Assembly (NCBI GenBank): GCA_020692205.1
Contig: JAIMKV010000015.1
Coordinates: 1-64,000, forward strand
From: Myxosarcina sp. GA_180221_E-2-1-MAG-40_15
GTDB taxonomy: Bacteria; Cyanobacteriota; Cyanobacteriia; Cyanobacteriales; Xenococcaceae
Direction: 5' to 3'
Length of the DNA stretch: 64,000 nt
Translations under genes and position numbers: made by a program
The notes under the pieces: model-generated
What the model was told of the DNA's origin: nothing
The model's database searches: none
The model's input: the letters and a program-made list of their open reading frames with translations, nothing else
In this document: in pieces, positions 45,896 to 55,076 of the stretch
Layout of the letters: every line of letters begins with the position of its first letter
Numbering within the stretch: position 1 is the stretch's first letter

Positions 45896-46876
45896 ATGGC
45901 TCAGACTAAACGTAAGACCTTTTTACTAGATTTTGAAAAGCCTCTTTGCGAGCTGGAGTCTAGAATTGAGCAAATCAAAACCCTAGCAGAAGAAAATCAA
46001 GTTGATGTCTCTAGCGAAATCACGCAACTAGAAGTTAGGGCAGGACAATTACGCCAAGAAATATTTAGTACTCTGACTCCAGCCCAAAGACTACAGCTAG
46101 CTCGTCATCCTCGTCGTCCTAGCACCTTAGATTATATTCAAGCAATAAGCGATGAATGGCTGGAGCTACATGGCGATCGCGGAGGCTATGATGATCCTGC
46201 CTTGGTTGGAGGAGTGGCGCGCATTAATGGTCGTCCTGTGGTGGTGGTAGGACATCAAAAAGGTAGAGATACTAAGGATAATGTAGCGCGCAATTTTGGC
46301 ATGGCTTTCCCTAGTGGCTATCGCAAAGCTTTAAGATTAATGCAGCACGCTAATCAATTTGGTATGCCTATTTTGAGCTTTATCGATACACCTGGGGCTT
46401 GGTCTGGGGTTGAGGCAGAAAGGCTCGGTCAAGGAGAGGCGATCGCCTATAATTTACGGCAGATGTTTGGTTTTGAGGTGCCGATTATCTGTACGGTAAT
46501 TGGCGAAGGTGGTTCAGGTGGGGCATTAGGCATTGGTGTCGCCGATCGGCTATTGATGTTGGAACATTCTGTCTATACGGTGGCTAGTCCTGAAGCCTGT
46601 GCCGCAATTCTCTGGAAAGATGCTAAAAAATCTGACCGCGCCGCAGCCGCTTTGAAAATTACTTCCTGGGATTTAAAAGATTTAGGTTTGATCGATCAGA
46701 TTATTCCTGAACCCAGCAGTGGCGCACATGCCAATCCTGTGGAAGCAGCCGCCAAACTAAAAGAAGTTATTTGGCAAAATCTAGAGCAATTATGGCAGAT
46801 GACACCTCAACAAAGACAAGAATTACGCTACGATAAGTTCCGCAATATGGGTCGTTTTGAGACAGTTGCTAGTTAG
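45896..46876 (+). CDS. accA: acetyl-CoA carboxylase carboxyltransferase alpha subunit
   Basis: 326 aa, transfers CO2 from carboxybiotin to acetyl-CoA with AccD, giving malonyl-CoA, the first committed step of fatty acid synthesis. Key blocks are [71 protein letters not shown] and [18 protein letters not shown]. Length is normal. accD is elsewhere, as usual in cyanobacteria. Confidence 0.97.
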   Translation: MAQTKRKTFLLDFEKPLCELESRIEQIKTLAEENQVDVSSEITQLEVRAGQLRQEIFSTLTPAQRLQLARHPRRPSTLDYIQAISDEWLELHGDRGGYDDPALVGGVARINGRPVVVVGHQKGRDTKDNVARNFGMAFPSGYRKALRLMQHANQFGMPILSFIDTPGAWSGVEAERLGQGEAIAYNLRQMFGFEVPIICTVIGEGGSGGALGIGVADRLLMLEHSVYTVASPEACAAILWKDAKKSDRAAAALKITSWDLKDLGLIDQIIPEPSSGAHANPVEAAAKLKEVIWQNLEQLWQMTPQQRQELRYDKFRNMGRFETVAS

Positions 46877-47235
46877 CTGAAAGCCTGAGAAATTATAGCT
46901 AGGATCCCTCGAACAATACTCTAAAAACAGATGTATATTTGGAAATGCTATAATGCTAAAGCAACATTTTGTTACATTAATTTTAATTTAAGGTTGTGGA
47001 AAATGTACTGGCTTGCTGTGGCTCTATCGACAGTAGGGTATTAAACAAAGAGTAATCAATGACAATAAAATAAGTCGAATCAACGCTTGCAGATTTTGAT
47101 CTTGAACAGCCTCTGTAGCGAAAATAGATAGCAATATGAAACTACTGGGGATTGGGAAAATTGTTTTCTCAACTACTACTGTGAGCGGGCAATTTTATAT
47201 TTATTGATTTTGGCAAATTAAAAACTAAAACTAAG
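46877..47235. other. spacer upstream of the SDR gene
   Basis: 359 bp. TGCTATAAT near 46946-46955 is a good extended -10 sequence on the plus strand, but I see no matching -35. A 13-codon frame (MYWLAVALSTVGY) at ~47003 follows; it is too short to call. No hairpin terminator for accA is obvious. Confidence 0.4.
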
Positions 47236-47967
47236 ATGAATCCACCCTCAAATCAACTACGAGCAATAGTGACAGGTGCAAGTAGTGGTATTGGAAAAGC
47301 AACTGCTTTAGCCTTTGCTGAATCAGGAATTGAGGTTGCTTTAGTCAGTCGTTCTGCGGATAAACTCAAGACCGTCGCCGCTGAAATACAACTAAAAACT
47401 CAAGTCAGAGCCGAAATCTATCCCATAGACTTAGCAATGGTAAACCAAGTTACTCAGCAAATTAGTGCAATCTGCGGTTCATTTGGCCCTATTGATATTT
47501 TAGTCAATAACGCGGGAATGGGCTACACCAATTCTTTAGGTCAGACAACCTTAGCAGATTGGCAAAAAGTACTTGAGCTTAATTTAACTAGCGTTTTTCA
47601 ATGTATTCAAGGAGTTTTACCTCAGATGCGCGATCGCGCTTCGGGGACTATCATCAATGTTGCTTCTATCGCTGCATTTAACGCTTTTCCTCAATGGGGT
47701 GCTTATGGAGTTAGTAAAGCAGGTTTAGTGGCTTTAGGTAAAGCTTTGTCAGTCGAAGAAAGAGGTAATGGAATTCGCACCGTAACTATTTCGCCTGGTT
47801 CGGTCAATACCCCAATTTGGGATACAGACACTGTGCAAGCAGATTTTGATCGCCAAGCAATGTTGACTCCAGAAATTGTGGCTCAATCAATACTCCATAC
47901 AGCTTTACTACCACATCAGGCGGTAGTGGAAGAGATGATCGTCGTGCCTAGTGGAGGGGCATTATAA
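47236..47967 (+). CDS. short-chain dehydrogenase/reductase (SDR)
   Basis: 243 aa classical SDR using NADP(H). The cofactor loop is TGASSGIGKA, then LVSRSADKL (Arg after the second strand favours NADP), NNAGMGY, and the catalytic Ser-Tyr-Lys set in NVASIAAF and YGVSK. The substrate is unknown; fabG-like or a pterin reductase are options. It lies 60 nt upstream of folE on the same strand, so a link to pteridine metabolism (sepiapterin-reductase-like) is possible and testable. Confidence 0.88.
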   Translation: MNPPSNQLRAIVTGASSGIGKATALAFAESGIEVALVSRSADKLKTVAAEIQLKTQVRAEIYPIDLAMVNQVTQQISAICGSFGPIDILVNNAGMGYTNSLGQTTLADWQKVLELNLTSVFQCIQGVLPQMRDRASGTIINVASIAAFNAFPQWGAYGVSKAGLVALGKALSVEERGNGIRTVTISPGSVNTPIWDTDTVQADFDRQAMLTPEIVAQSILHTALLPHQAVVEEMIVVPSGGAL

Positions 47968-48027
47968 ATCACGACGATGACTAAATTTAATCGCAAGAGG
48001 ACAGAGTTTTACTCACATTAACAAATT

Positions 48028-48753
48028 ATGACAATAGTTTCTTCTAACAGTTCTAATCGTTCTGAATCTTTAAATAATGGTTCTAATCCGCTAAAATCAA
48101 GTTTGTTAGACCAAGTTGCCAGTAGACCAGATCGCAACACCCATAATGGACAAGCTGCTCAAATTAAAGCAACTTCTGAAGCTGCTAAAGAGAAGATGAT
48201 GGAGGCAGTCTACACCATGCTAGAGTCGGTAGGCGAAGATCCAGGGCGAGAAGGATTACTGAAGACTCCTAAACGAGTTGCCGAAGCAATGGAGTATCTT
48301 ACCAGTGGCTATAATCAGTCTTTAGAAGATTTAGTCAATGGAGCTATTTTTGACGAAGGACACAACGAAATGGTGTTAGTCAGAGACATTAATTTCTTTA
48401 GCCTGTGCGAACATCATATGTTGCCCTTTATGGGTAGGGCGCACGTAGCCTATATTCCCAATCAAAAAGTTGTTGGTTTGAGCAAGCTAGCTCGTATTGT
48501 TGAAATGTATGCTCGCCGCCTGCAAGTGCAAGAGAGACTTACCCGTCAGATTGCCGAAGCAGTCCAAGAGGTATTAGAGCCTCAAGGAGTTGCAGTGGTT
48601 ATGGAAGCATCTCATATGTGTATGTCGATGCGCGGAGTACAAAAACCTGGTTCTTGGACAGTAACTAGCGCAATGATTGGTGCCTTTCAAGATGAGCAGA
48701 AAACTCGCGAAGAATTTCTTAATTTAATTCGCCATCAACCTAATTTTACCTAA
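48028..48753 (+). CDS. folE: GTP cyclohydrolase I
   Basis: 241 aa, converts GTP to 7,8-dihydroneopterin triphosphate, first step of folate and other pterins. Zinc ligands are Cys127 and His130 in [10 protein letters not shown] and the second Cys in [31 protein letters not shown] and [16 protein letters not shown] are further family blocks. The first ~50 residues are a low-complexity extension beyond the usual length, of unknown use. Probably in an operon with the SDR. Confidence 0.97.
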   Translation: MTIVSSNSSNRSESLNNGSNPLKSSLLDQVASRPDRNTHNGQAAQIKATSEAAKEKMMEAVYTMLESVGEDPGREGLLKTPKRVAEAMEYLTSGYNQSLEDLVNGAIFDEGHNEMVLVRDINFFSLCEHHMLPFMGRAHVAYIPNQKVVGLSKLARIVEMYARRLQVQERLTRQIAEAVQEVLEPQGVAVVMEASHMCMSMRGVQKPGSWTVTSAMIGAFQDEQKTREEFLNLIRHQPNFT

Positions 48754-48829
48754 TGGTTGTACCTGTCACTGGGAAATGAAGCTTATTTTTCGCTTGAAAC
48801 TCCAGTTGATCGCCTGAAAAAATTTCAGT

Positions 48830-48860
48830 AAAAGGAGGTGGGAACGTCTCACCTTCTTTT
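48830..48860 (+). terminator. rho-independent terminator of folE
   Basis: AAAAGGAGGTG pairs with CACCTTCTTTT over 11 positions with one G-T wobble and a 9-nt loop, ending in a T run. It is 77 nt after the folE stop. This is the clearest terminator in the region. Confidence 0.8.
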
Positions 48861-48905
48861 GCAGTTTGGCGGTATTTCAAGGTCTAGATTAATCCCAATT
48901 TCTAC

Positions 48906-49052
48906 CTAAAAGATTTGTTTGCCGCGATCGCTCAAGATACCAAGTTGACCAGAATTTAATAAATTTAACGCACCTATGCTAGAAGTCATTGAAGTGCGTA
49001 GTTCGTGACTGACTAAAGAAATAAATTCATTTTCGAGTAGACTAGCGATCGC
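48906..49052 (-). pseudogene. fragment of a sensor histidine kinase (HisKA region)
   Basis: 49 codons between two stops read ENEFISLVSHELRTSMTSSI and then GALNLLNSGQLGILSDRGKQIF on the minus strand. That is the phosphoacceptor H-box with His in VSHELRT and the following helix of a HisKA domain. Everything before (sensor part) and after (ATPase domain) is missing. It is the relic of a hybrid or simple kinase gene. Confidence 0.8.
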
Positions 49053-49062
49053 TTATGCCAAG

Positions 49063-49091
49063 TTTTAGGGTGCTGTTAGAACACCCTAAAA
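49063..49091. terminator. 10-bp hairpin after the DUF370-like gene
   Basis: TTTTAGGGTG and CACCCTAAAA form a perfect 10-bp stem with a 9-nt loop, just beyond the stop codon at 49096 on the minus strand. Neither strand has a clean T run after it, so it may act with the stem's own A/T ends or in RNA stability. Confidence 0.45.
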
Positions 49092-49095
49092 ATAA

Positions 49096-49455
49096 TTATT
49101 CTTCTTCTACTACCTGACGGATGCGTTGTTCTAGACGATCTAGATCCAAACCACTTTCATCACGATTGATCCGACGAAGTGTACTGTTAACTTGACTTAA
49201 ATCACTGAGTAAATCCTGAAGAATTTCTTGCTGTTGTCGCGACTGAGTAACTTCTTTTGGTTCTTGGACAATATCACGTATAATAGTAGCCTCAGAACGA
49301 GATGCTACGATGGGAGAAACTTCACCTTCAAGATGAACAAAGGTGCGTCTTCCTGAACCTCTTTCTTCTTCAATTGGAACTAAAGCAGTAACGCGATCGC
49401 TACGAACGTATTTACCAAAACCGAGGGGAACTAACACCGATGATTGTATTTTCAT
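49096..49455 (-). CDS. DUF370/RemA-like small regulatory protein
   Basis: 119 aa from ATG 49455 (MKIQSSVLVPLGFGKYVRSDR). The first ~60 residues follow the DUF370/RemA pattern: GFGKYVRSDRVTALVPIEEE, then GRRTFVHLEG and VASRSEATIIRDI. RemA-type proteins bind DNA as rings in Bacillus and govern matrix genes. The last ~45 residues are a coiled coil (QQQEILQDLLSDLSQVNSTLRRIN), an addition not found in RemA. Identification is by pattern only. Confidence 0.6.
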   Translation of the reverse strand: MKIQSSVLVPLGFGKYVRSDRVTALVPIEEERGSGRRTFVHLEGEVSPIVASRSEATIIRDIVQEPKEVTQSRQQQEILQDLLSDLSQVNSTLRRINRDESGLDLDRLEQRIRQVVEEE

Positions 49456-49817
49456 ATGGTCGTCAAAAATAAAAATATTAGCTGACTTTCTTAGCTGCAT
49501 TAATACTATTTTAGAAAACCCCAATGCTTTATCATATCTAGTTCTCACTTATTTATCATCGAGATTTCCACCCTGTGATTAAATGAGATTTTCTGCTACT
49601 TTGATTATCTATAGCTAGCTACCAATTTAGCTCAATCGCCTCATTTATAACCAAAGATAGATTGACATCGTGATTGAGTTTCTTGGAGTCATCAACGCTT
49701 GATATATGCTCTGGTTTTACCATAGTCAAGCAATGATCTAATACTTTAGTCGGATCCCAAAAAAAAAATATTTATCGAAGATAGTTAACAAAACTATATA
49801 TTATTGCTCATCTGTAA
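49456..49817. other. spacer, one unexplained open frame
   Basis: 362 bp. A minus-strand frame of 35 codons (49619-49723, MVKPEHISSVDDSKKLN) has protein-like composition and stays open ~16 codons further upstream, but no ribosome binding site or known relative. An AT-rich tract precedes the Rieske gene. Confidence 0.35.
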
Positions 49818-49832
49818 TTGAAAAGTTCAGTC

Positions 49833-51455
49833 ATGAGCAACAAATACTTAATGTTTCATGCTAAATATTTAATGAAAGAAGTAGCTGTAGCTAAGATAAA
49901 CGACCTGCAAAATGGTCAAATGCAGCAAGTAGCTGTAGAAGACTCGCAAATATTGTTAACCAAAATTGAAGATAAATTTTATGCCACAGGGGCATTTTGT
50001 AGCCACTATGGCGCACCACTTGCCAAAGGAGTGTTGTGTGGTGAAAGAATTGTTTGTCCTTGGCACAATGCCTGTTTTAATGCGATCGCGGGACAACAGG
50101 AAGAACCACCAGGCCTAGATTCTCTAACTCATTTCCCTGTCCGAGTTGAAGGAGAACAAGTATTAGTTACGCTACCAGAAGAAATTTCTCAGCATCGCAC
50201 TTTGGCGATGGCGCGACATGAACCTAGTGTAGACGAGCGCACTTTTGTAGTTTTGGGTGCAGGCGCAGCAGGTACATCAGCCGTGGAAGTTTTACGCCAG
50301 CAAGGTTTCCAAGGCAAAATTATTTTGGTTAGCGCGGAGGAAAAGCTACCTTATGACCGCACTAAGTTAAGTAAAGGCTACCTTCAGGGTCAAGCAAAAG
50401 CAGCTGAATTGGCGCTACGAAGCTGTGAATTTTACGAACAGCACGGTATTGAGTTGCGTTTTGGTAAAGCAGCAACCAAGGTTGATGCAATAAATCAAGT
50501 CATTACTTTTGCCGACAATTCTAGTCTGGAATTTGATTCTTTATTATTGGCAACGGGAGGACAAGCTAGAAAGCTAGACGTACCTGGGTCAGATCTTGCC
50601 AATATTTATACAATCCGACAGCCAGAAGATGTTGATTCGATTTTAACTGGAATCGAACAAGTTAAACAAGCTTTGGTGATTGGTTCGAGCTTTATTGGCA
50701 TGGAAACAGCAGCCAGTTTAACTCAACAAGGCATAAAAGTTACCGTGGTGTCTCCTAGCGATGTTCCATTTAACAAGATTTTAGGCGACAAGCTAGGTCA
50801 GATGTTCCAAAAGATTCATCAGTCAAAAGGCGTTACTTTTAAATTTGGAACCAAAGTCAACGAATTTACTGGCAAGGATCAAGTTGAGTATGCTGTTTTA
50901 GCTAATGGTGAACAAGTAGCTACCGATTTAGTGATTGTGGGGATTGGCGTTGAACCAAACACTAGTTATTTAGCGGGAATAGAACTCAACGATCAAGATC
51001 AAAGTATTCCCGTGAATGAATATCTGCAAACTAAAATCCAAGATATCTATGCAGCTGGGGATATTGCGAGATTTCCTTACGCACCTATAAAAAATTCAAC
51101 TCGCATCGAACATTGGCGGTTAGCCGCACAGCATGGCCGTATTGCCGCAGTCAATATGCTAAAAACCCAACAGCAAAAAGTTGCGACGGTTGTTCCTTTC
51201 TTTTGGTCGGGTCAATACGATCTTAAATTGCGCTATGTGGGACACGCGAAACAGTGGGATGAGGTAAAAATAGAGGGAGATTTAGAACAGCCAGAATTTC
51301 TCGCTTATTATTGCCAAGATGACCAAGTTATGGCGGTGGCAGGCATAAATCGCGATCGCGATATTGCAGCGATATCGGAACTGATGCGTCAGCAAAAAAT
51401 GCCTAGTGCAGCAGCAGTCAAAGATACTAAAATTAATTGGCTAGAAATGATTTAA
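49833..51455 (+). CDS. Rieske-domain pyridine nucleotide-disulfide oxidoreductase
   Basis: 540 aa, AIFM3-like fusion. The Rieske [2Fe-2S] domain (~15-115) has Cys56-X-His58 and Cys75-X2-His78 (CSHYGAPL and CPWHNACF). The flavoprotein part has the FAD loop VLGAGAAGTSAVEVL, the NAD loop VIGSSFIGMETAASL and the second FAD site IYAAGDIARFPY. It probably passes electrons from NAD(P)H through FAD to the cluster or to a ferredoxin or rubredoxin. Start is uncertain: ATG 49833 is used, but ATG 49872 (MKEVAVAKIND) also fits family start. It is 117 nt upstream of the GMC gene. Confidence 0.9.
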   Translation: MSNKYLMFHAKYLMKEVAVAKINDLQNGQMQQVAVEDSQILLTKIEDKFYATGAFCSHYGAPLAKGVLCGERIVCPWHNACFNAIAGQQEEPPGLDSLTHFPVRVEGEQVLVTLPEEISQHRTLAMARHEPSVDERTFVVLGAGAAGTSAVEVLRQQGFQGKIILVSAEEKLPYDRTKLSKGYLQGQAKAAELALRSCEFYEQHGIELRFGKAATKVDAINQVITFADNSSLEFDSLLLATGGQARKLDVPGSDLANIYTIRQPEDVDSILTGIEQVKQALVIGSSFIGMETAASLTQQGIKVTVVSPSDVPFNKILGDKLGQMFQKIHQSKGVTFKFGTKVNEFTGKDQVEYAVLANGEQVATDLVIVGIGVEPNTSYLAGIELNDQDQSIPVNEYLQTKIQDIYAAGDIARFPYAPIKNSTRIEHWRLAAQHGRIAAVNMLKTQQQKVATVVPFFWSGQYDLKLRYVGHAKQWDEVKIEGDLEQPEFLAYYCQDDQVMAVAGINRDRDIAAISELMRQQKMPSAAAVKDTKINWLEMI

Positions 51456-51571
51456 TTGATCAACAGTTTTGAACTTTAAGCAGCAAAAGACCTAAGTAGT
51501 TAGTCCGCTCAAGTAGAATTCAGTCGAGCGATCGCAATCTTTGCCAGATAATCAGTAAATAATAATTAAAC

Positions 51572-53089
51572 ATGAATCATTACGATGTAATCATTATCGG
51601 TGCAGGGGCAGGTGGCGGAACTGTAGCCTATTCCCTCGCCCCAACGGGTAAACGTATTTTAATTATCGAAAGAGGCGGGTATTTACCTAAAGAAGACGAT
51701 AATTGGAACCCTGAGGCAATTTTTCAGGGTAGAAAATATCAGGTAGAAGAAAAATGGTTAGACCACGAAAATAGGAGTTTTAGACCCCAGGCTTTTTATA
51801 ACGTTGGCGGTAATACTAAAGTCTATGGTGCCGCCCTACAAAGAATGAGGGAGAAGGATTTTGGCGAATTAAAACATCGAGAAGGTGTTTCTCCTGCTTG
51901 GGAACTAAGCTATCAAGATATGGAACCCTATTACACTCGTGCGGAAAGCATCTTTAAAATCCATGGACAAAAAGGCGAAGATATTACTGAACCGCCGATG
52001 TCTGCCGAATATCCTTTCCCAGCTTTACCCCATGAACCCAGGATGCAGGAAGTAGCTGACGAATTGGCACAGTTGGGCTTGCATCCGCACCATTTAACCT
52101 TGGCGATTGATCGCAACACAGAAGATCCTGAAAATAGCAACTGTATTCGTTGTGGTACATGTGATCCTTATCCCTGTAAAATTGATGCTAAGTTAGACGC
52201 ACAAATCGCCTGTGTTGACCCTGCCACTAAATACGACAATGTAGAAATTAAAATTAATACTTTAGTCACTAGGTTAATCACTGATGATAGCGGTAAGCAC
52301 CTTTTAGCGGTAGAAGTAAACAGAGAAGGCAACATAGAACAATATACCGCTGATATTTTTGTTCTTGCCTGCGGTTCGATCAATTCCGCAGCACTACTAT
52401 TAAAGTCTAAGAATGAAAAGCATCCCGATGGTTTAGCCAACTCTTCTGGGATGGTAGGGCGCAATCTGATGCTACATAACCATTCTTCCATAGTGGCGAT
52501 CGCCGACAAGCCAAATCCAGTCAAGTTTCAAAAAACTCTCGGCTTCAATGACTTCTATTTTGGTAGTCGAGATCATGACTATCCCTTGGGACAAGTTCAA
52601 ATGACTGGAAAGTCCAAATGGAATCGATTGGCGTTGTTTTCTCCTGAATCTGTACCTCAGGCGACCTTGGAGTATATGGCAGATCATGCTGTAGACTGGT
52701 GGTTAACTAGTGAAGATTTACCCGATCTTAATAATCGGGTGACAATAACTGAGTCGGGTAAGATTAAAGTTGATTTTACGCGCAACAATCTAAAAGCTCA
52801 CCAGGATTTTGTCGATATGTGGCAGAGTTACCTGCGCCGAGTTGATTTTTTCCTCTTTATGGTGACCACAGTGCCTCTTTCTGCCGTATGGCATCAGGTA
52901 GGTACTTGTAAGTTTGGTTCAGACCCCAAAACCACCGTTTTAGACCTCAACTGCCGCACTCATGATGTAGAGAACCTATATGTTGTAGATGGTAGTTTCT
53001 TTCCTTCTATGGGTGCGGTCAATCCTACTTTAACAATTGTGGCTAATGCTTTGCGTGTTGGCGATCGCCTTAAAGACAGTCTGGGATAA
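51572..53089 (+). CDS. GMC family FAD oxidoreductase with Cys cluster
   Basis: 505 aa, glucose-methanol-choline superfamily. The FAD loop is VIIIGAGAGGGTVAYSLA. Catalytic His and Asn are in AVWHQVGTCKFG and SMGAVNPTLTIVANAL near the C-terminus. A four-Cys block, CIRCGTCDPYPC (about residues 191-202), is a feature of bacterial GMC enzymes of this subgroup and could bind a metal cluster, though its function is not known. The substrate (an alcohol or sugar) is unknown. Same strand as the Rieske flavoprotein, likely coexpressed. Confidence 0.9.
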   Translation: MNHYDVIIIGAGAGGGTVAYSLAPTGKRILIIERGGYLPKEDDNWNPEAIFQGRKYQVEEKWLDHENRSFRPQAFYNVGGNTKVYGAALQRMREKDFGELKHREGVSPAWELSYQDMEPYYTRAESIFKIHGQKGEDITEPPMSAEYPFPALPHEPRMQEVADELAQLGLHPHHLTLAIDRNTEDPENSNCIRCGTCDPYPCKIDAKLDAQIACVDPATKYDNVEIKINTLVTRLITDDSGKHLLAVEVNREGNIEQYTADIFVLACGSINSAALLLKSKNEKHPDGLANSSGMVGRNLMLHNHSSIVAIADKPNPVKFQKTLGFNDFYFGSRDHDYPLGQVQMTGKSKWNRLALFSPESVPQATLEYMADHAVDWWLTSEDLPDLNNRVTITESGKIKVDFTRNNLKAHQDFVDMWQSYLRRVDFFLFMVTTVPLSAVWHQVGTCKFGSDPKTTVLDLNCRTHDVENLYVVDGSFFPSMGAVNPTLTIVANALRVGDRLKDSLG

Positions 53090-53121
53090 TCAACATATAT
53101 AAATATTTCACCTGCTTAATT

Positions 53122-53151
53122 ATCTTCCCCTGCTATGGGGGAAGATTTTTT
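53122..53151 (+). terminator. rho-independent terminator of the GMC gene
   Basis: ATCTTCCCC and GGGGAAGAT form a 9-bp stem with a 7-nt loop, followed by a run of Ts. It is ~32 nt beyond the stop codon. Confidence 0.85.
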
Positions 53152-53370
53152 GGTGTTGGTTTTGTTGATTTAATGATCTTTGCTTTAAATTATCAACTGT
53201 TTAGTTGTCTAAAAATAGAAAGATATCTAGCAACGCCTTATTAACGAAGTCAGAAGTTCGGATATTTCTTATCTTTTGCTTCTCACCGACATCGCTAAGG
53301 ACGAAAATGTAAGCATACCGACAACTCATATTTCTGGTATGATTGAAGGGTGTTATAAATTGGTGGTATT

Positions 53371-53589
53371 ATGGAAAAAATAACCATTAGCATTAGCGAT
53401 CGCGCTTTAAACTATTTAAATGACATTGCCGATAACCGCAGTAAGTATATTAATGATTTAATCGAACTGCAAGAGAGAATTGACTTTGAGAAAAGACTAG
53501 AGCAGGCATATATTGACCAAGAACAAGACTCAGAGTTTCAGCTTGAAAAACAACTTTGGGAATGTGTTTCTGGTGATGGAATCGACTAA
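53371..53589 (+). CDS. MazE-like antitoxin
   Basis: 72 aa, acidic. The N-terminus (MEKITISISDRALNYLNDIADN) reads like a ribbon-helix-helix DNA-binding strand and helix, and the C-terminus is an acidic tail for toxin binding. Its last base overlaps the toxin start codon (TAATG). The antitoxin type is inferred from position and the MazF-type partner. Confidence 0.8.
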   Translation: MEKITISISDRALNYLNDIADNRSKYINDLIELQERIDFEKRLEQAYIDQEQDSEFQLEKQLWECVSGDGID

Positions 53590-53945
53590 TGCCCAACGGA
53601 AACTTGACTTATCGGCGTGGTGAAATTTGGTGGATAGAGTTAAATCCAACCGTCGGAGTTGAAACCCGCAAAAATAGAGCTTGTCTGATTTTGCAAAATG
53701 ACTTTGGCAACAAACAAAGTTCTCTGACTACTATTGCTCCATTTTTAGACCGAAAAAACTACCCCTTCGTGGTCAATGTTCATGCTACTTCGAGCAACGG
53801 ATTGGATAGAGAAAGAGGACTGCATCTCAATCAAATTCGAGCTATTGATTGCTCTAGGGTGCAGACGAAGCTTGGAGATATAGACGACGGATACTGGAGA
53901 GAGATCGAACAGGCAATTGCCGTTCAGTTGGGGTTTACCTTTTAG
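53589..53945 (+). CDS. MazF/PemK-type toxin
   Basis: 118 aa endoribonuclease. Core YRRGEIWWIELNPTVGVETR, then KNRACLILQND and the later GLHLNQIRAIDCSRV. The conserved Arg in ETRKNR and Thr/Ser residues of the second strand make the active site. It cuts mRNA at short sequences, specificity unknown. Translationally coupled to the antitoxin. The pair has no flanking repeat or integrase, and stands between core genes. Confidence 0.93.
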   Translation: MPNGNLTYRRGEIWWIELNPTVGVETRKNRACLILQNDFGNKQSSLTTIAPFLDRKNYPFVVNVHATSSNGLDRERGLHLNQIRAIDCSRVQTKLGDIDDGYWREIEQAIAVQLGFTF

Positions 53946-54145
53946 CTCTTTTTTATCTTGGAGTATGGGAATTAGATTTGCCACTAAGTCTGATCAAGCA
54001 ATTTAAACATTTACTTAATATTTATTAATATTACCGATAAATATTAAGTTAAGCTAAAAATATTTCCGTAAACTGTGAGTTAAACTCTTTTTTTGGGCAA
54101 CTTAACTTATATACATAAGTGGCAATTTTGGCTGAATAAATTTTC

Positions 54146-55021
54146 ATGACAACATCAGACATAACATCCGTCATTAATTCACCCAGTAAAACTAGATTTA
54201 TTGAAGAAATATCAATCATCATTGCAGCCCAGGATTTAACTCCGACCATGATGAGCCAAGATTTTCTGAAATTTAGCGGCATTATTCCTCAAGAATGGGA
54301 ACTATCTCAACAGCCTGTACTCAATCCCAATTTTGCTCAGCTTAACTTTACTAATGGTGTTGGGATCAATGCTCAACCAGGTACGATTACCTTGAGTGAA
54401 TCTTTAAATAATCAGCAGCTAGAAAAGCTAGCAATTCATCACGTAGCAAGTAAATATATTGAAAAGCTGCCTCATGCACAATACATGGGATTGAGCTTTA
54501 GCCCTAGGATTTTGCTACCGTTTCCTGAAGATCCTGCATCCGTGCGCCAATACATTACTGGCACTTTGCTTGGTTCTGGTTCTTGGAAAAGAATTGGCAC
54601 AGCTCCCGTACAGGCTGGCATTAACCTAATGTATCTTTTAGATCGATGCCAGTTGACAATTAGTATTTCCGAAGCTAGGTTACAGAAACCTCAACAACAG
54701 CCAATTACAGCAATTTTGTTTTCGGGTAACTTTCACTACAACGTCAACACCTCGATTGCGAGACAGCACGGTCTTGGGCTTTGCCCAAGTGAAGTGACTG
54801 TCGAGGGTGGATATGCGCGGGAAACCCGCGCATCCCTCTCGGTCAATTTAGGACAGCAGTCAGACGGTAGAATAGCTCAGGTTACTAATTTTTTGAACAA
54901 TTGGGAAACCGATATTGAGGAATTTAGAGCGATCGTCAATCAAAAGTTTCTTGATTCTGGTCACGCCGATTCTACCCAGTCAATCGGTGAAACAAGTTTA
55001 TTTCCTGGGCAAACTCTTTAG
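54146..55021 (+). CDS. DUF1997 protein with inserted repeat
   Basis: 291 aa. The family core LLPFPEDPASVRQYITGTLLGSGSW and LMYLLDRCQLTISISEARL occupies residues ~100-190. DUF1997 is conserved in cyanobacteria and plastids with no established function. Residues ~200-235 (TSIARQHGLGLCPSEVTVEG) are coded by an inserted hairpin repeat (54743-54850) that keeps the frame. The protein resumes with NLGQQSDGRIAQVTNFL. Whether the insertion disturbs folding is unknown. rpmF starts 56 nt downstream. Confidence 0.82.
   Translation: MTTSDITSVINSPSKTRFIEEISIIIAAQDLTPTMMSQDFLKFSGIIPQEWELSQQPVLNPNFAQLNFTNGVGINAQPGTITLSESLNNQQLEKLAIHHVASKYIEKLPHAQYMGLSFSPRILLPFPEDPASVRQYITGTLLGSGSWKRIGTAPVQAGINLMYLLDRCQLTISISEARLQKPQQQPITAILFSGNFHYNVNTSIARQHGLGLCPSEVTVEGGYARETRASLSVNLGQQSDGRIAQVTNFLNNWETDIEEFRAIVNQKFLDSGHADSTQSIGETSLFPGQTL
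54743..54850. repeat. hairpin-rich repeat inside DUF1997 gene
   Basis: 108 bp. It contains two perfect hairpins: CTTGGGC-TTT-GCCCAAG (54773-54789) and GCGCGGG-AAA-CCCGCGC (54815-54831). The ends match those of the shorter element at 43529-43600, including a 15-mer. The inserted length keeps the reading frame open. It looks like a member of a small dispersed palindromic repeat family. Confidence 0.75.
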
Positions 55022-55076
55022 CTTTTTTTGGTTAAACCATTACAATAGAAAGGTTGTCTTTTTAAATTAAATAATT

